64,000 nucleotides of DNA, taken from NCBI GenBank assembly GCA_963995525.1, contig OZ023206.1, forward strand, positions 45,291,218-45,355,217. Direction: 5' to 3'. The first letter of the stretch is position 1, and every line of letters begins with the position of its first letter. This document shows, one piece after another, positions 47,545-59,219 of the stretch. A program made the translations under genes and the position numbers. The notes under the pieces are model-generated. The model was given only the letters and a program-made list of their open reading frames with translations, searched no databases and had not been told where the DNA came from. Origin of the DNA: Escarpia spicata (Eukaryota > Annelida > Polychaeta > Sabellida > Siboglinidae).

Positions 47545-48441
47545 ACTTGTATTGCTTTAAAAAATCGCCACCCTAATGTTGTGAGACTTTATAACATAAA
47601 GATTCATAATCAAGTTAAAATTTGCTTTTAACAAACGTTCTGAACGAAATTACACAAAATCCTACACTAGCATCAGCATTGTTGGCAAAGCAAAGCTTGA
47701 CGGAGATCACGCACAAAAAATTCGATTGTGACATTCAACTAGCCCATGTCCGTATTTTTTGCACTACGGAAAATTGGGCACAATTGTTTTTCCTATCGGC
47801 TGACGCGTGCGACCGTGATTCGACAACAACAGACAGACGGACAGAAGAATCTTTACCCTCTGACGTAAGTTTGTAAACATTTATTTGACGATATCAATGT
47901 ATTAACAGCATCGGTCGGTACCAAAATAATATATTACTACTTTTATTACTAATACATTATTCCTTACCTGCCACTTTCGAAATTGTTTTTCTTGTTGTCC
48001 AGATTTTTGTAATCTGGATCATCATCAAATTGGATTTGTATATCGTCATCTGTGCCCGCACCAGGTGCTCGGACGGTAGTAACTTCCACGTAAAACACAC
48101 ACTGCGCAACATAAACCAATCGCAACGTGTCATGCATTAAGGCAACGGTATTTTACTTCTTCGTGCGTGAATAACAAAATCAATGTTAACTAATACCGAG
48201 GTAGTAATAGTACGATTACGGAATAGTTCATTTAAACATAAAATAACATCAAACCAAACAAAACAACCAAATTACAAAATAATGACTAAGTTACATATGA
48301 TGTCTAATGCACCTTTCGCTCATACACCGCACATAGAAATACGAAAGAAATAGCAACACTAGCCATACGTATACAACTACTTGTATTTATACATCCATGC
48401 ATTCGTTTATGTGGTAGTACACGTCACATATTACGTACTAA
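47545..48441. other. No gene recognised; one small open frame
   Basis: A frame at 47622-47876 (84 codons) ends just past a donor-like GACGTAAGT (47862-47870) but lacks a recognisable acceptor or motif. Unproven. Confidence 0.35.
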
Positions 48442-49317
48442 AACCCATTAGCACTCAGCATGTTATTTTGATAGAGTACCCCGTTCCTCAGAAGCTAGAC
48501 GTAGATTCCGAAAAATATGACGCATGTTAGTTTTATGGGTGTATCTTTCTTAATATTATTTTTCTATAATTGCAAGTAAGTGTTATTTTGAAGAGCATTG
48601 AATTATATACATGATGGTACCTTTTAATATGTTATTGCCATGAAATATGTTGACCATATAGAGCTTGGTAATTGGACCTTTTGTTAATGAATCAAATTTT
48701 GAGAATGCATGTCATTGTTTGCGGTGTAAATTTTTTATGCTTCACTTTCTTCTGCTACAAGTTGCATTCATCTGAAAGAATATTCAATTACCTATCCAAT
48801 GATAATACATATGTAGTGGTGTGTTGAAAATATATATCTTTGTTATATTGTACATTAGGGTTGTGATAGGAAACTATTGGACATTGCGACAGTCACGAAA
48901 GTCAGGATGAGAGGTGTATATGAAGTGTGATTTTCAGATATACCTCATTTTGTAGTCCTATAAATTATATGATGGGTCCCCTCATTTAATTCCCTACATA
49001 TTTATGTAAGATATGTCATTATGTCACAAAACTATTTCAAAATAATAAAAGAACAATTACGGAACATTGATTTTGTGTTGGACAAGCCATGTTTTGCCTT
49101 GTAACTTTTTCCAAGTCAACATTTTACAGCTGGAAGTTGGTTTTCTTCCAAAGTACAATAACATATCTATCCAGTGATATCAAATATGTTACATTCCGAC
49201 GGCTAGTATATTTTTAATATAAAAATCATGATACGCCATTACAGCTCAAAACAACTTTGGAAATATAGCATGTAAGGTTATCTGTATTTCTAAACAGTGT
49301 CTGTGTCATGGTGTCAA

Positions 49318-49372
49318 TATATATATATACATATATATTATATATATACATGTATATATATTATATATAAAT
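49318..49372. repeat. (TA)n microsatellite
   Basis: TATATATATATACATATATA and similar, inside the 3' non-coding part of the piggyBac element. Confidence 0.95.
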
Positions 49373-49527
49373 ACAGAGATAACAATAATTTTTTCAAAAT
49401 ATTATAATTTCCACGACGGACTGCAAATAATTAACATGGTTTGGCTTATTTATTTGCACATAAACAACACAACTGGTGCCTAAGTGCAAGTCTTCACCAA
49501 CATGCGATGCACAGGACACAAGAGCAC

Positions 49528-51344
49528 CTATGTATGGTGGTCCATGAAGCAAGTGCCCTCATTGCAAAGGTGCACATTGCAAGTTAGGCACCCAAAACAA
49601 GTTTCCACAGATCGGCCTGATGTCGTCTTCCGGCCTTGTCTGCGACAGGACTGGCACACTCGTTTGCGGCCATCAAGTCGAACCAGTGAGTGGCCTGCCA
49701 CCGCATTTTCCTCCACTGTGTAGAGGGCTTCTGACTGCTGTGTTGCTGGTGCCACGCGTCGATTCCGCAAGGCGATGGCGTTGTCGCAGAGATTTTGGAC
49801 GAGTTCTGCCTTGAACAATTTCAGTCCATACATACGTTTGTTTCCAGGCAGTGGCCGGTTGCTCGCCTTCCACAGGATGTAGGCGTTCACAACGGCGATG
49901 TTCAAGAAGCCCCAGAAAAGGTACTTCCACCATCGCCGCCCTGAACGCCCGATTGGGAAGTACGATCGCAGTTGGTCCAGCCGATCCACACCACCCATCG
50001 ATGCGTTGTACCGCTGTACAACATGCGGCACTGCCAGCTCAATCTGCTGGCCTTTGCGACGTACGTCCTTGACAGCATCTTTGCCATCATCGTCTGTGGC
50101 AATGAGACAGACGTCACGCTTGTCATGCCACTTCACAAGCATGACGCCGTTCCCATTGGTCCACTTTATGGACTCCCCTTGTCGAAGGTACTTCTCCCCA
50201 AGTGTGTTGGGAAATTCATTGCGGTTCAAGCGAGTTGTGCCACACAGGTATGTATTGTCACGCAGAAGAGCTTCGGCCAGATGCACCGACGTGAAATAAT
50301 TGTCGGCAAACACATGGCGGTTGGTGTTCAGGTAAGGCTCCATCAGCCCCATGACAACACGGTAGCCAAGATCCATGCCTTGGGCATTGTTGTTCCCTGC
50401 ACCGGTGTAGACCTGGAACCGCATAAAGTATCCGGTGGCGGAGTCGCACAAACACCATAGTTTAATTCCCCACTTCACTGGTTTCATTGGAATGTACTGC
50501 TTCCAGCTAAGGCGACCATTATATTCAATCATCGCCTCATCCACACTGAGGTTCTGTGATGGAGAGAACACTTGGCTGAAGCGGTCATTGCAGCGGGTAA
50601 TGAACGGCCTCACTTTGGCCAGCTTGTCACCAACTTCCTCCTCGTTCGGCAGAGAGCAATGTAGGTACTGACAGAGCTTCTCGTACCGTCTCTTGGGCAT
50701 TACACTGGAGACGTACGGATCTTGGAGTACAGGATTTTCGCTCCAGTAATCACTGTACTCCGACATCACCTTGAGGCCCATGGCAATGTTTATCCCAACG
50801 TACGCTCGCATGTCGTCAGCAGATGCGGTGTGCCAGTGTGGGTCTGCTGTGGCGTACGGCATGTCTGGGTCTGGCTGGGCAGGAGGAGACTTGGCAACAG
50901 CATTCAGATTGGTAGCTGCTGACACACTGTCGAAGAAGTCCTCCCCAAGAATCTGAAGGAGGAAGCCAAGCGGGGAAGTTGTTGCAGGAAGCATCTCTGT
51001 CGGCCCACCAGTCAGAGTGAACGGACGAACACTAGGTGGCGCAACGTCTTCAGTCTTCTGCCAGCCTTCTGTCACCGCGTCTGTCTCAGCAGGTGGCACA
51101 ACAACCCGGCCTCGTCCACGGCCTCGTCCACGGCCTCGTCCACGGCCTCGTCCACAGCCCCATGCTAGAGCTGGTGCGGGTACTGGTGCGAGTACTGGTG
51201 CGGGTACTGGTGCGGGTACTGGTGCGGGTACTAGAGCAGGTACTTGAACTGCAGCATCATCATCGTCATCACTGTCGTCAGTGTGTACGGCAGTTGTACT
51301 GAGGTCAGACTACCTTGCACTGACAATTCATCATCACTTCTCTC
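49528..51344 (-). CDS. piggyBac transposase, exon 2 (catalytic and C-terminal domains)
   Basis: The open part from 51099 to the TAG at 49530-49528 is about 523 codons without a stop. Counting from its first codon, the DDE/D residues are visible: D187 in NLSVDEAMIEYNGR, D266 in HVFADNYFTS, D372 in GGVDRLDQLR (with a further D at 375). The C-terminal cysteine-rich domain has C482, C485, C501, C504, C512 and C517. The enzyme cuts and pastes the element at TTAA. The exon begins at 51344 after TTATTTCAG. From 51344 the phase-0 frame (ERSDDELS) is one frame off the long ORF, so a frameshift lies in the acidic N-terminal part (about 51250-51330), unless a later start is used. The catalytic core looks intact. 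Confidence 0.9.
51109..51156. repeat. 12-bp coding minisatellite, four copies
   Basis: GCCTCGTCCACG units at 51109, 51121, 51133 and 51145; on the minus strand they encode Gly-Arg repeats in the transposase N-terminus. Being 12 bp they keep frame. Confidence 0.95.
51170..51243. repeat. 12-bp coding minisatellite, about six copies
   Basis: CTGGTGCGGGTA units; on the minus strand they encode Val-Pro-Ala-Pro repeats between the acidic start and the catalytic domain of the transposase. Confidence 0.95.
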
Positions 51345-51897
51345 CTGAAATAACAACAAGAGGCAAGAGTATTACTAACCATTTGTTTTAGAAATGCACA
51401 ATGCATGTAACTTTTTTACAATAAAATAAAAAATTAATTGTCCAGTAAAATTATGAATGTCAAAGTACTATAACTGATTTACAGGATAACAACAATTACT
51501 GAGACGTAGAATGTGTTTGAGAAGAGATAGAAATGAGATGATAAAGTTGGAGCCTGGCACCCTAGCCCTGAGCTTAGCCTTAGCCAGCGCCTGTGCTTGG
51601 CAATGGCATGCTGCGCCTGTGTCAGTGTCAGTTAGTTTGTTTACAATTTTATAAACTACTACTACAAAACAAAATACTAATAATCCAAAACCTAAACTAA
51701 GTCTAAGAGGAAACAACGTTAGTGTAAATTACCGTCCCATTATCCTTACTGACAAAAACTGGTACGTTAGGTGAGTGACACCTTCGAAGTTCTGTTATTG
51801 TTTGGCTTCGCCGAAACGCCGTAGGCGAAGTCGAGACAAAGGATTCAAACGGAATCAAAGCGTCCGGCAGACTAATTTTGTCAGGCGTCATTCTTAC
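51345..51897 (-). other. Intron of the piggyBac transposase gene
   Basis: Minus-strand GTAAGA donor at 51897 and TTGTTATTTCAG acceptor ending at 51345; 553 bp, phase 0. Confidence 0.6.
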
Positions 51898-51990
51898 CTC
51901 TATTTCGATGTCAGAAGGCGAATCCAAAGCATCCACCATCTCCAAAACTTCTTCTGCAGTATAGCGCCGATACTTCCTCGCAGACGCCAT
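51898..51990 (-). CDS. piggyBac transposase, exon 1 (N-terminal 31 codons)
   Basis: ATG at 51990-51988 in good context (AACATGG) begins MASARKYRRYTAEEVLEMVD and ends SDIEIE before GTAAGA. A start of this kind (M-A-S-x-R-K-Y-T-x-E-E-V-L-E) followed by acidic sequence is usual in PGBD4-like piggyBac transposases, which supports both the start and the intron. Confidence 0.65.
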
Positions 51991-52383
51991 GTTTAAGGTC
52001 ACACCAAAGTAAACAACGCGGTTGTAAAACTGTCAAATACTCGAAAACTTTCAATAGAAACGGATGCTGCTATTACCCACAATTCATAGCTATGACATCA
52101 TTGTCTACGTTGGAGAAGTGTCACTACTATCCAGTAGATGCCGTCACTTGTACACACAAATATGTACATCGGTGCGGTCTCGGGCGGCGTGAGGAGAAAC
52201 TGGTCGGGCGGTCCCGGGCGGTTGAGTGCTAATGGGTTTACGACGCGTAAAAACAAGAAACAGCCAAAACAACTATACAAATATCGTCCATCAGCAGGTA
52301 CGACAACATAAGTAATAACGTCCGAAATGTACGTAACGCTCACAGAAATGGGCAATGCCGTTTTACATCGGGTAGGGTATATC

Positions 52384-52881
52384 CAGAGCTGGTAGAAGTA
52401 CATTTATTTTGTAGGAAAGAAGCTACTCACATAAAATTAAAAGTACTTTTCAAAAATTATACTTGAAGTACAAGCAAAAAGTAAACAACTGTACTTGAAG
52501 TAAACTCAAAGGTACTTTTTTAATTATTGACTTGACATTTTCTTTTGCAACTTGTACACCACCTGATAATCATGTCGGCTAATGGTAACAAATCAGCCAA
52601 TCATACAATATAGCCACTTGTATTTCCCGGTGATATCTATAGATCTGTGCCAGGGGCAAACAGTTCTGGGTTCCAGCACAGGTCATGTGTTGGAATCATC
52701 TTAGAAGTTCCAGGATGCTTACACATAAATTATGGATACTTCATTACATCCAATAAAGTACATCTTAATTGTACTTCGTTACAAGTAAAAGTACTTATAA
52801 CAAAATGTAATACGTTACTCAAAAACTTTTCTACTTATGTAAAGCAACGACGTAAAAGTACTTCTTTACATTCTGGCGCTG
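52384..52881. mobile_element. Non-autonomous hAT element, 498 bp, with 8-bp target duplication
   Basis: Starts CAGAGCTGGTAGAAGTA (52384) and ends ...CTGGCGCTG (52881), inverted ends of the CAGAGGTGG hAT type. Both subterminal regions are rich in AAGTAC/GTACTT motifs (AAAAGTACTT, TACTTGAAGTA), as in that family. The flanking octamers are GGTATATC (52376-52383) and GGTATATA (52882-52889), seven of eight matching, as expected of a hAT target duplication. No coding capacity. Confidence 0.82.
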
Positions 52882-52889
52882 GGTATATA

Positions 52890-54400
52890 TGTAAGCTGTA
52901 AGCGTTACGTGGCAATTAAAAACGAGAACATGTTAGCCCTTGTAAGTGTCAATATCAAACTGAAACCAAAAAGTCAACCAAGTCAAGTGCATTCAGAAGT
53001 ATCTGTCTGACGCGTCAAGTCGGTTTACACAAAAAAAAACTAGTTGTTAGATTAGTTGGCCCACATGGTATTACCAAACTAACCCGCCTAGTTGCTCTCG
53101 TGAAAAGCGGTTTAAGCGCGATTTTTTAGGACGAGTGAGGGTCGCGACTGTTTCACATAAGAAAGCAACACAAAACAACACTTCATGGCTATATTGAAGC
53201 CATGTGTAGACATGTTTACACTGATACGTTCAACATATTAAGATACGTACATTTACGATTGCAAATGACACAGTAGGTATTTATATCAGTGTATTATTGA
53301 CAGCTAAATACGTTTTCGTGTTTAATGGTTACGTAGCGCTACCCCAAGAACCAACAACCCACATCATGCTTCGCCTCGCTGACCCGAAGAACCCCGCCCT
53401 CTTTAACCAGACGTACTATATGGATAACTCATTTTGAACGAATTAATACATTGTATTTAATTGTATTGCACTGATACTTTTCTGTATTTTTAATAACGGA
53501 ATTTGATTAGTGAATATCGAATAAGAAATGTTGATACGATAACCCTATGAAGGTAGAGCCCTATGGAACGCCTCTACATCTCTCACGGCACATATTGTTG
53601 CCTTACTGCATAATGAATGGTGTGGGTGGTGTAAAGATGCGCTGATATTGTCCGCACTAGTCTGTCATAGCAGTATACAAAATTGTTCCAAATATTAATA
53701 GTGCTGTGCGCGTGCGTGTGCGCGCATGCGTGTGTGTGTGTGCGTTTGAGTGCACGCGCGTGTTTGCGTGTTTGCATGCTGTTACGGACGATGCACAATG
53801 CCATGGGCGATGCTTCGGACGATGCAATTACAAAATATAGGCCTATGCCATGCTGACCTTGCGTATACCGAATACGAAAATGGGGCTGCATAGCATTGGT
53901 GACGTCTTCTCGGACACAGTATCGCGCATCGTCCGTCATATGTGAACAGTACAGTTGGTATAAAAATATAGAATACGTTTAAACAATTTTTAGCACAATT
54001 ATATGTTTAAACAACTGTGCTCGCATTTGAATAATTTTACCAATTTATACCGTGGCACAAATATGTTTAAAATTGAGAAAAAAGGAACTACAAACAATTT
54101 GCTTCGTTTCCTTTGCTTATTGTTGATTGTCTGTTTTGTTATTATTTCGGGACAATCACTCAATAAAACAATTACGTGTATGATATCGGACATGACATCG
54201 TGTATGATCCATCAATTCGTGTACAACATCGCCCTACGTCGCACATAGCAGCGAGCTTCGTGCATCACATCTCATAGCGCGTTAACACTCAATATCCTTG
54301 CGAACTTCCTTACAAAACAGTGAAGACCACCGCATGTGTCATAGTGAGAACTACGTCTGATGGTCTATAAAGGCCACCGCTGTTGTATGCTGAATTTCTC
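52890..54400. other. No gene recognised; small GT-rich patch
   Basis: Holds an irregular GTGCGT/GTGTGT repeat at 53706-53780. Short frames on both strands show no motif. Confidence 0.45.
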
Positions 54401-54404
54401 TCGC

Positions 54405-54675
54405 AAAACGATGGAGCAATTATATAAGGCGCGAAGCGATGGAGCGACGACATAATGCGAGATGCGATGGAACAATGAATCAATGCGCGACGCATTGTGC
54501 GATGCGATGCATTGATGCGTTAGCACGATGGAGCAATGGAGCGATATCCGGGTGGACTAATGAAGCGATGACGCGAAGGAACAATGGAGCGACATAGTTG
54601 TGGATATGCGACGGGTTGGAGCGATGGCCCGATGTAGCGATGAAGCGATGGAGCGAATGAGCGAAGAAATTATGC
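54405..54675. repeat. GCGATGGA-type irregular minisatellite
   Basis: Repeated ATGGAGCGATG, GCGATGCG and ATGAAGCGATGG of variable spacing. Confidence 0.85.
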
Positions 54676-55361
54676 GAAAATGATGCCATACTTAGCAACA
54701 AGTGGTTTGAAGTTGTCCTAACATTTGATTCAATGATAATAACTTGGAGACATTTCATCATATTGATCACCATGTTGTACAACGTTATACAAATTGAAAA
54801 ATATTGATGTAATCATTGACACTTTTGAGATGTGCTAATTCAATATGATGGAAGTGGCAAATATATTTTTCTACGTTAATAGCTTCGCCATATTTCCTCA
54901 GAATAATAATCACGATGTGATAGTTCTGACAGGGCCAACAATGAAAATTATCGAGGCCATGACCAGTCATATTTTTTGCGGGAGCCAAGTTGAACTCCCG
55001 CTGTGGCGGTCATATTGTATAAAACCAAGACGGCCTTCGTCCGGAGTAATGATGTGCAATAATTTGAGAACCAAAAGTAGTAGTACCATAAGTGAATTTT
55101 TTTAGTATAGGGAATCCGTTTCCGGTATTATTTTGCTGACGTCATGTCGATGTCACGTGATAAGGTCACATTCACGGTCATTTTGGCTAAATATGCACGT
55201 ATTTTTGTACAACGTGATGGCCACACGCACATATCTACCTTTGTACACCGAACGTAAAGGCACGTATGTTATCATCATATTACCCGTTCGTTCTTTAACA
55301 CAGCATCGACGCAGTGGAAAACAAAAAGGGGCTATTTTCCTTTGTTAGCAAACAGTTGGCC

Positions 55362-55757
55362 ATGACTGACATGATGGAAGACTCATCTTCAGCACCGAAT
55401 ATGACACTGCAACCATGCAGACGCAGATACACGAATCACAATGCATGTAGATCATGCCTCGTCTTAGGGTCATACGTAAACATTCGTGAGCACTGTCGAC
55501 AACGACATCGTTGTTTTGCTGTCGCTTCGTTTGGAAAGCTTGACTTTTCAGAGTTTTGGATTGGTTTTGGTAGCTGCAAAATTACCGTGATATATCGGTG
55601 CACAACATCCACTTCAAGCTCTGGTTATGAAAGTCGTTGGCTCTACCCCTCTTTCACACCCTGTTGGGCTGCGATACAACCGCTCAGTTTATCGACTGTG
55701 GCAAGAAGACGACGTGGACTGCATCGGACAGTGTACCATGCTTTACAGAGACGATGA
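55362..55757 (+). CDS. Unidentified ORF with a C2H2-like finger, inside element 3
   Basis: The open frame begins at 55314; the ATG at 55362 gives MTDMMEDSSSAPN. Soon after comes ACRSCLVLGSYVNIREHCRQ, with C-x2-C-x11-H-x4-H spacing (one short of the classical finger). The remainder to 55757 is serine- and arginine-rich without recognised motifs and overlaps the next ORF on the opposite strand, so the true coding part may stop near 55540. The position just inside the left arm is like that of the finger ORF of element 1. Function unknown. Confidence 0.35.
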   Translation: MTDMMEDSSSAPNMTLQPCRRRYTNHNACRSCLVLGSYVNIREHCRQRHRCFAVASFGKLDFSEFWIGFGSCKITVIYRCTTSTSSSGYESRWLYPSFTPCWAAIQPLSLSTVARRRRGLHRTVYHALQRR

Positions 55758-56097
55758 TCGCGCTGACCAAAGATCCATAGTCCTTCACACTGCAATATGT
55801 TAACATGCAGCGCATCGAGAGATTCATTGTGTTCGTGTACAGCAAGACATGTGGTTCTGGAATTGTCAAATATGCTAGGATCATCTCTTCTCCAATGGCA
55901 GTCGTTCGCTCGATGATATGCCGCCGACCCAGGCCGTTCTCTTTGAACATGTCAATATGTCTTTGCTTGAAGCCAGTTTCATCAGGAGCAGTCAACCACT
56001 TGCCACCAGGCAGTCCCTGTCTTTGATCAATGAGGATGGGAACAGGATGAGCACAGCGTGCAATGGTTTCCTTTCTGGACCATTCACGCCTAGGCAA
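55684..56097 (-). pseudogene. Unidentified ORF, minus strand, inside element 3
   Basis: About 138 codons open, with protein-like composition: LIDQRQGLPGGKWLTAPDE, GFKQRHIDMFKENGLGRRHI, AYLTIPEPHVLLYTNTMNLS and VKDYGSLVSAIIV. After TGA at 55684 the frame continues as AVVSQPNRV, suggesting a nonsense change rather than a true end. I do not recognise the family. It runs opposite to the finger ORF. Confidence 0.4.
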
Positions 56098-56985
56098 GTA
56101 AGTTCTGTGCCCTCCTCCTACACCGTGGCTGCACGAAAGCGTGCCAAGGAATTGTAAGTGCTACAATACAGGCCTTCGTTGTGCACATACGAGGGTGGCT
56201 GCCTAAACAATGGCAACAAAGATGTGAACCATTGATCCACTTCTAATGAATGGGTGGATGGGTGGATGGATGGATGAATGGATAGTGGACAGATGATGGA
56301 TGAGATCGTCTGATTATACGAGTAGAGTGAATAAGTAAAATATAATTTGTATATCCAATTGATATGTGAATGTTATTTCTAGAATAATGGTATCGTTCAT
56401 GCATTTAGACTCGGATACATTTCCAGTTGTACATAGTGAAACGTGTCTGTATAAATTATGCTATTAACGTTACCTTCTTGATAAGATATTTGCCTTTCAG
56501 TATGATATTGTTCTTGACCTTGACCTTAGCCTTTTCAGTATCGGTTCCAACATTATCATAAAACGTTAACCCACGTTCACGTAGTGAGATCAATTGACTC
56601 TTCAACAGATATATGTTTTTACGCATTTTTAGTTTGATCTTGATTGACTTGACCTTCACCCCAAATCCATTCCACGTTCACCCATCTAAGGTTTTTTAGA
56701 TGGAACTGGACATTGGACACCCATATGGTGAATATACCCTGTGATAAGTTCTTGGCTCGACGTATCAATATTTTAATACGCAATGACCGACCTTATCACG
56801 CGACCTCTACCTGGGATCGTCAACATAACATCGGAAATAGATTCCCTACAAAGTGGTACAATTTATGGTTCTACAATTTTTGTTTCTCAAGTTATTGCAA
56901 AGCCTTACTCCGAACGACGGCCATCTTGGATTTGTCCAGTATTGTCGTCGCAGCGGGAGCCAAGTCAGGCGGCCGCGAAAAAATG

Positions 56986-59180
56986 ATCAAGCCCCCTGAC
57001 CATCATAGCTATTTGATACAGGGATGTAAACGTTACAGGAGAGTTCACAAAATTCATCATGTAATTTTAACAACTATTAGAGTTTACGCCATAAAAAGAA
57101 TGGCAAGTGTTAGGCTTGCATTATTTCAAATGCGCGAACTCGATTCGCATTGACAAGCTAATGTATTGTATCGACTTTATTTACATTTATCAGCGATTTT
57201 AATGATAACAGCTTGCCGTAATACAATACCTTTTTCTTCTGCTTTCCTCCCGATCCCCTGTCGCAGCCCTTCGTAGTTGCAAGTAACACCACCAAGCAGC
57301 CTTCTAGCAACCCGGCCATTCTGCCAATCATAATTTGACTGTACATATCGTATCGTGACTCTTGATAGTCAGAGTTTGTAGGCGTTCTACATTCATGTGG
57401 CACCAATGCTAAGCCTACTGTATTGCGGCACAACACATTTTAAACTGATTGTTGTCTTTTGCCCGTCCCCATGACGTCATTCTTCGCGAGAGTATTTTTT
57501 CGTTAGCGCTGACGTAACAAAAGTCTTGATCTGAGATGAAGAGGAGTTCTCATCGAAAACAGAGAAGCCGAGAGGCAGAAGCTACGACATAACAGCACGT
57601 AACGCTAGCGAAGCGAGGTCTATTCCACCTAACATACATTAAATGTGGCTATTTGTTTAAATTTCTTATTGATGTAAATCATTACACATTATAAGGCATC
57701 TGATATTCGAATCGCTAATTGTTTGCCAACTCAGTCATAATAAGGGCCAATGTATAAAAACGTGAACTAATTTAAACCGGTGATGCAAAGTTGCCATAGT
57801 CCTCAAATTAAACATAATTTCGTTACTGTACACTCCGTATGTATACCTTACTTTTATTTTAAACTTATAAATAAACAATACAATACCGATTGTTTATGAG
57901 TATCTTTATGATTATTTAAAGTGGACACGCCACTTTTACCGATTTTGATTCCTTACGCCAATGTTTTACCATTTAAACAAATCATGAAATGGGCAAACTA
58001 TCAAGAAAGCCCTTATTGTCAACAATCTATCGAGACATCTTCGTTGGCCTGACTATATAATTCACCGTTGAAAGAAAAAAACACGATTGTCATCAACTGT
58101 TCACTTTTTCACAATTTACTGCGTTTTAGGATGGAGAAATCTGGAACAGATTCTTCTTAAATTGTTCGGGTTGCACATACAGTGTAAATTAATGGGTGTG
58201 CCACATTGAATTGCAACAAATTAATCAAATAAGTGTTTTTTAATAAACGCAATGCGAAAAGGATATCAGGTGTCAGTATATAAATGATTCAAGGATGGGT
58301 CATAATTCAATTCATTATAAGTCAGTGTATACAATGTCATGAATGAATGTTCCCAGAATCCTCATGTACGTATATAACCGATAAATAATAGCCGCTCCCT
58401 TGTTATGCCAATAACATTATTACAATATAATCGTGTGTGTTATCATAGAAAACTACAAGTTGATTGGTTGTAGATAAGGTAAGGTGTAACACGAAAAAAA
58501 ATGCCAGCTAAATACCACGTTTGTGTATGCCTATATATGTATGTGTTATATAGTTCCTACTGGGTACTGAGCAAGAGATAATCATCCTAACCAATTGGTG
58601 ACGCCTTGGCGTTCACTTTGATACATCTCGTGATCTCACTGAAAGTGCGTCGTCATTTACTTATGGGTGGGAGCGTGACTCAGTTGCTTGACCATTGCAT
58701 GAAGAACCCTGCTTTTTGCTGTTTAACTGTTGTTTTTAGTAAATTTCCATCTTAGATACTGTGAATGGAAGACTGTAGCATTCTGGTATCTACGTAATCA
58801 GAATCATATTTCCTTTTTTTTCCTTTTGTGTTCCGTAATATGTGTGGGCTGCTGCTGGTGCACTCAACCTGCGGCTGTAATTAACTTAACGCCGTCGAAG
58901 TGGACTATTTCATTATTGATTAGCGGGGTTTTAAGTTAAATACATGTATATTTTCAGAGTTGTGCCCCATAATGTTTCCGACCCACGTCCGATATGTTTG
59001 CTGTTTGGTTAAATCAAGTTATGTGTTATGCACTGGAGACCGAGTATAAAGAGACGTTAGACAGGATACACCATCCTGGGGAATCGGGAAGGAGTGTTTA
59101 ATGAGTGTGCTACCCTACTGCCTAAGGAAGGACACTGAATTGTTATGTGGGAGGCGAGAAAAGAGGTTATACTCACAGCA
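56986..59180. other. No gene recognised
   Basis: AT-rich, with short frames only. Nothing with a motif or boundary could be supported. Confidence 0.45.
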
Positions 59181-59219
59181 CAAATTTATATTAACAGAGA
59201 GGACTCTGTAAATGTTACA

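Larger units (their letters stand above)
48442..52238 (-). mobile_element. piggyBac element, ~3.8 kb, with terminal inverted repeats
   Basis: AACCCATTAGCACTCA at 48442-48457 and its exact inverse at 52223-52238 bracket the transposase gene. The flanks (CTAA before, TACG after) do not give a clean TTAA duplication, so the exact boundary could be shifted by a base or two or the target sites have mutated. A TA-rich microsatellite is in the 3' part (49318-49372). Transcription runs on the minus strand from near the right end. Confidence 0.8.
54945..56985. mobile_element. Inverted-repeat element 3 (arms ~200-225 bp)
   Basis: Left arm 54945-55168 and right arm 56985-56789 are inverted copies. Paired anchors: GGGAGCCAAGTT / GGGAGCCAAGTC; GACGGCCTTCGTCCGGAGTAA at 55030 against GATGGCCGTCGTTCGGAGTAA on the minus strand at about 56928; GCAATAA-TTGAGAA-CAAAA; AGGGAATC-TTTCC; CGTGATAAGGTC at 55157 and 56800. 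The interior carries two open frames on opposite strands (next entries). The outer limits may extend further. No transposase recognised. Confidence 0.6.

Noticed and set aside
47622..47876. Small protein-coding exon ending in GTAAGT
   Set aside because: The donor-like site is good, but no acceptor, no motif and no coding bias could be supported.
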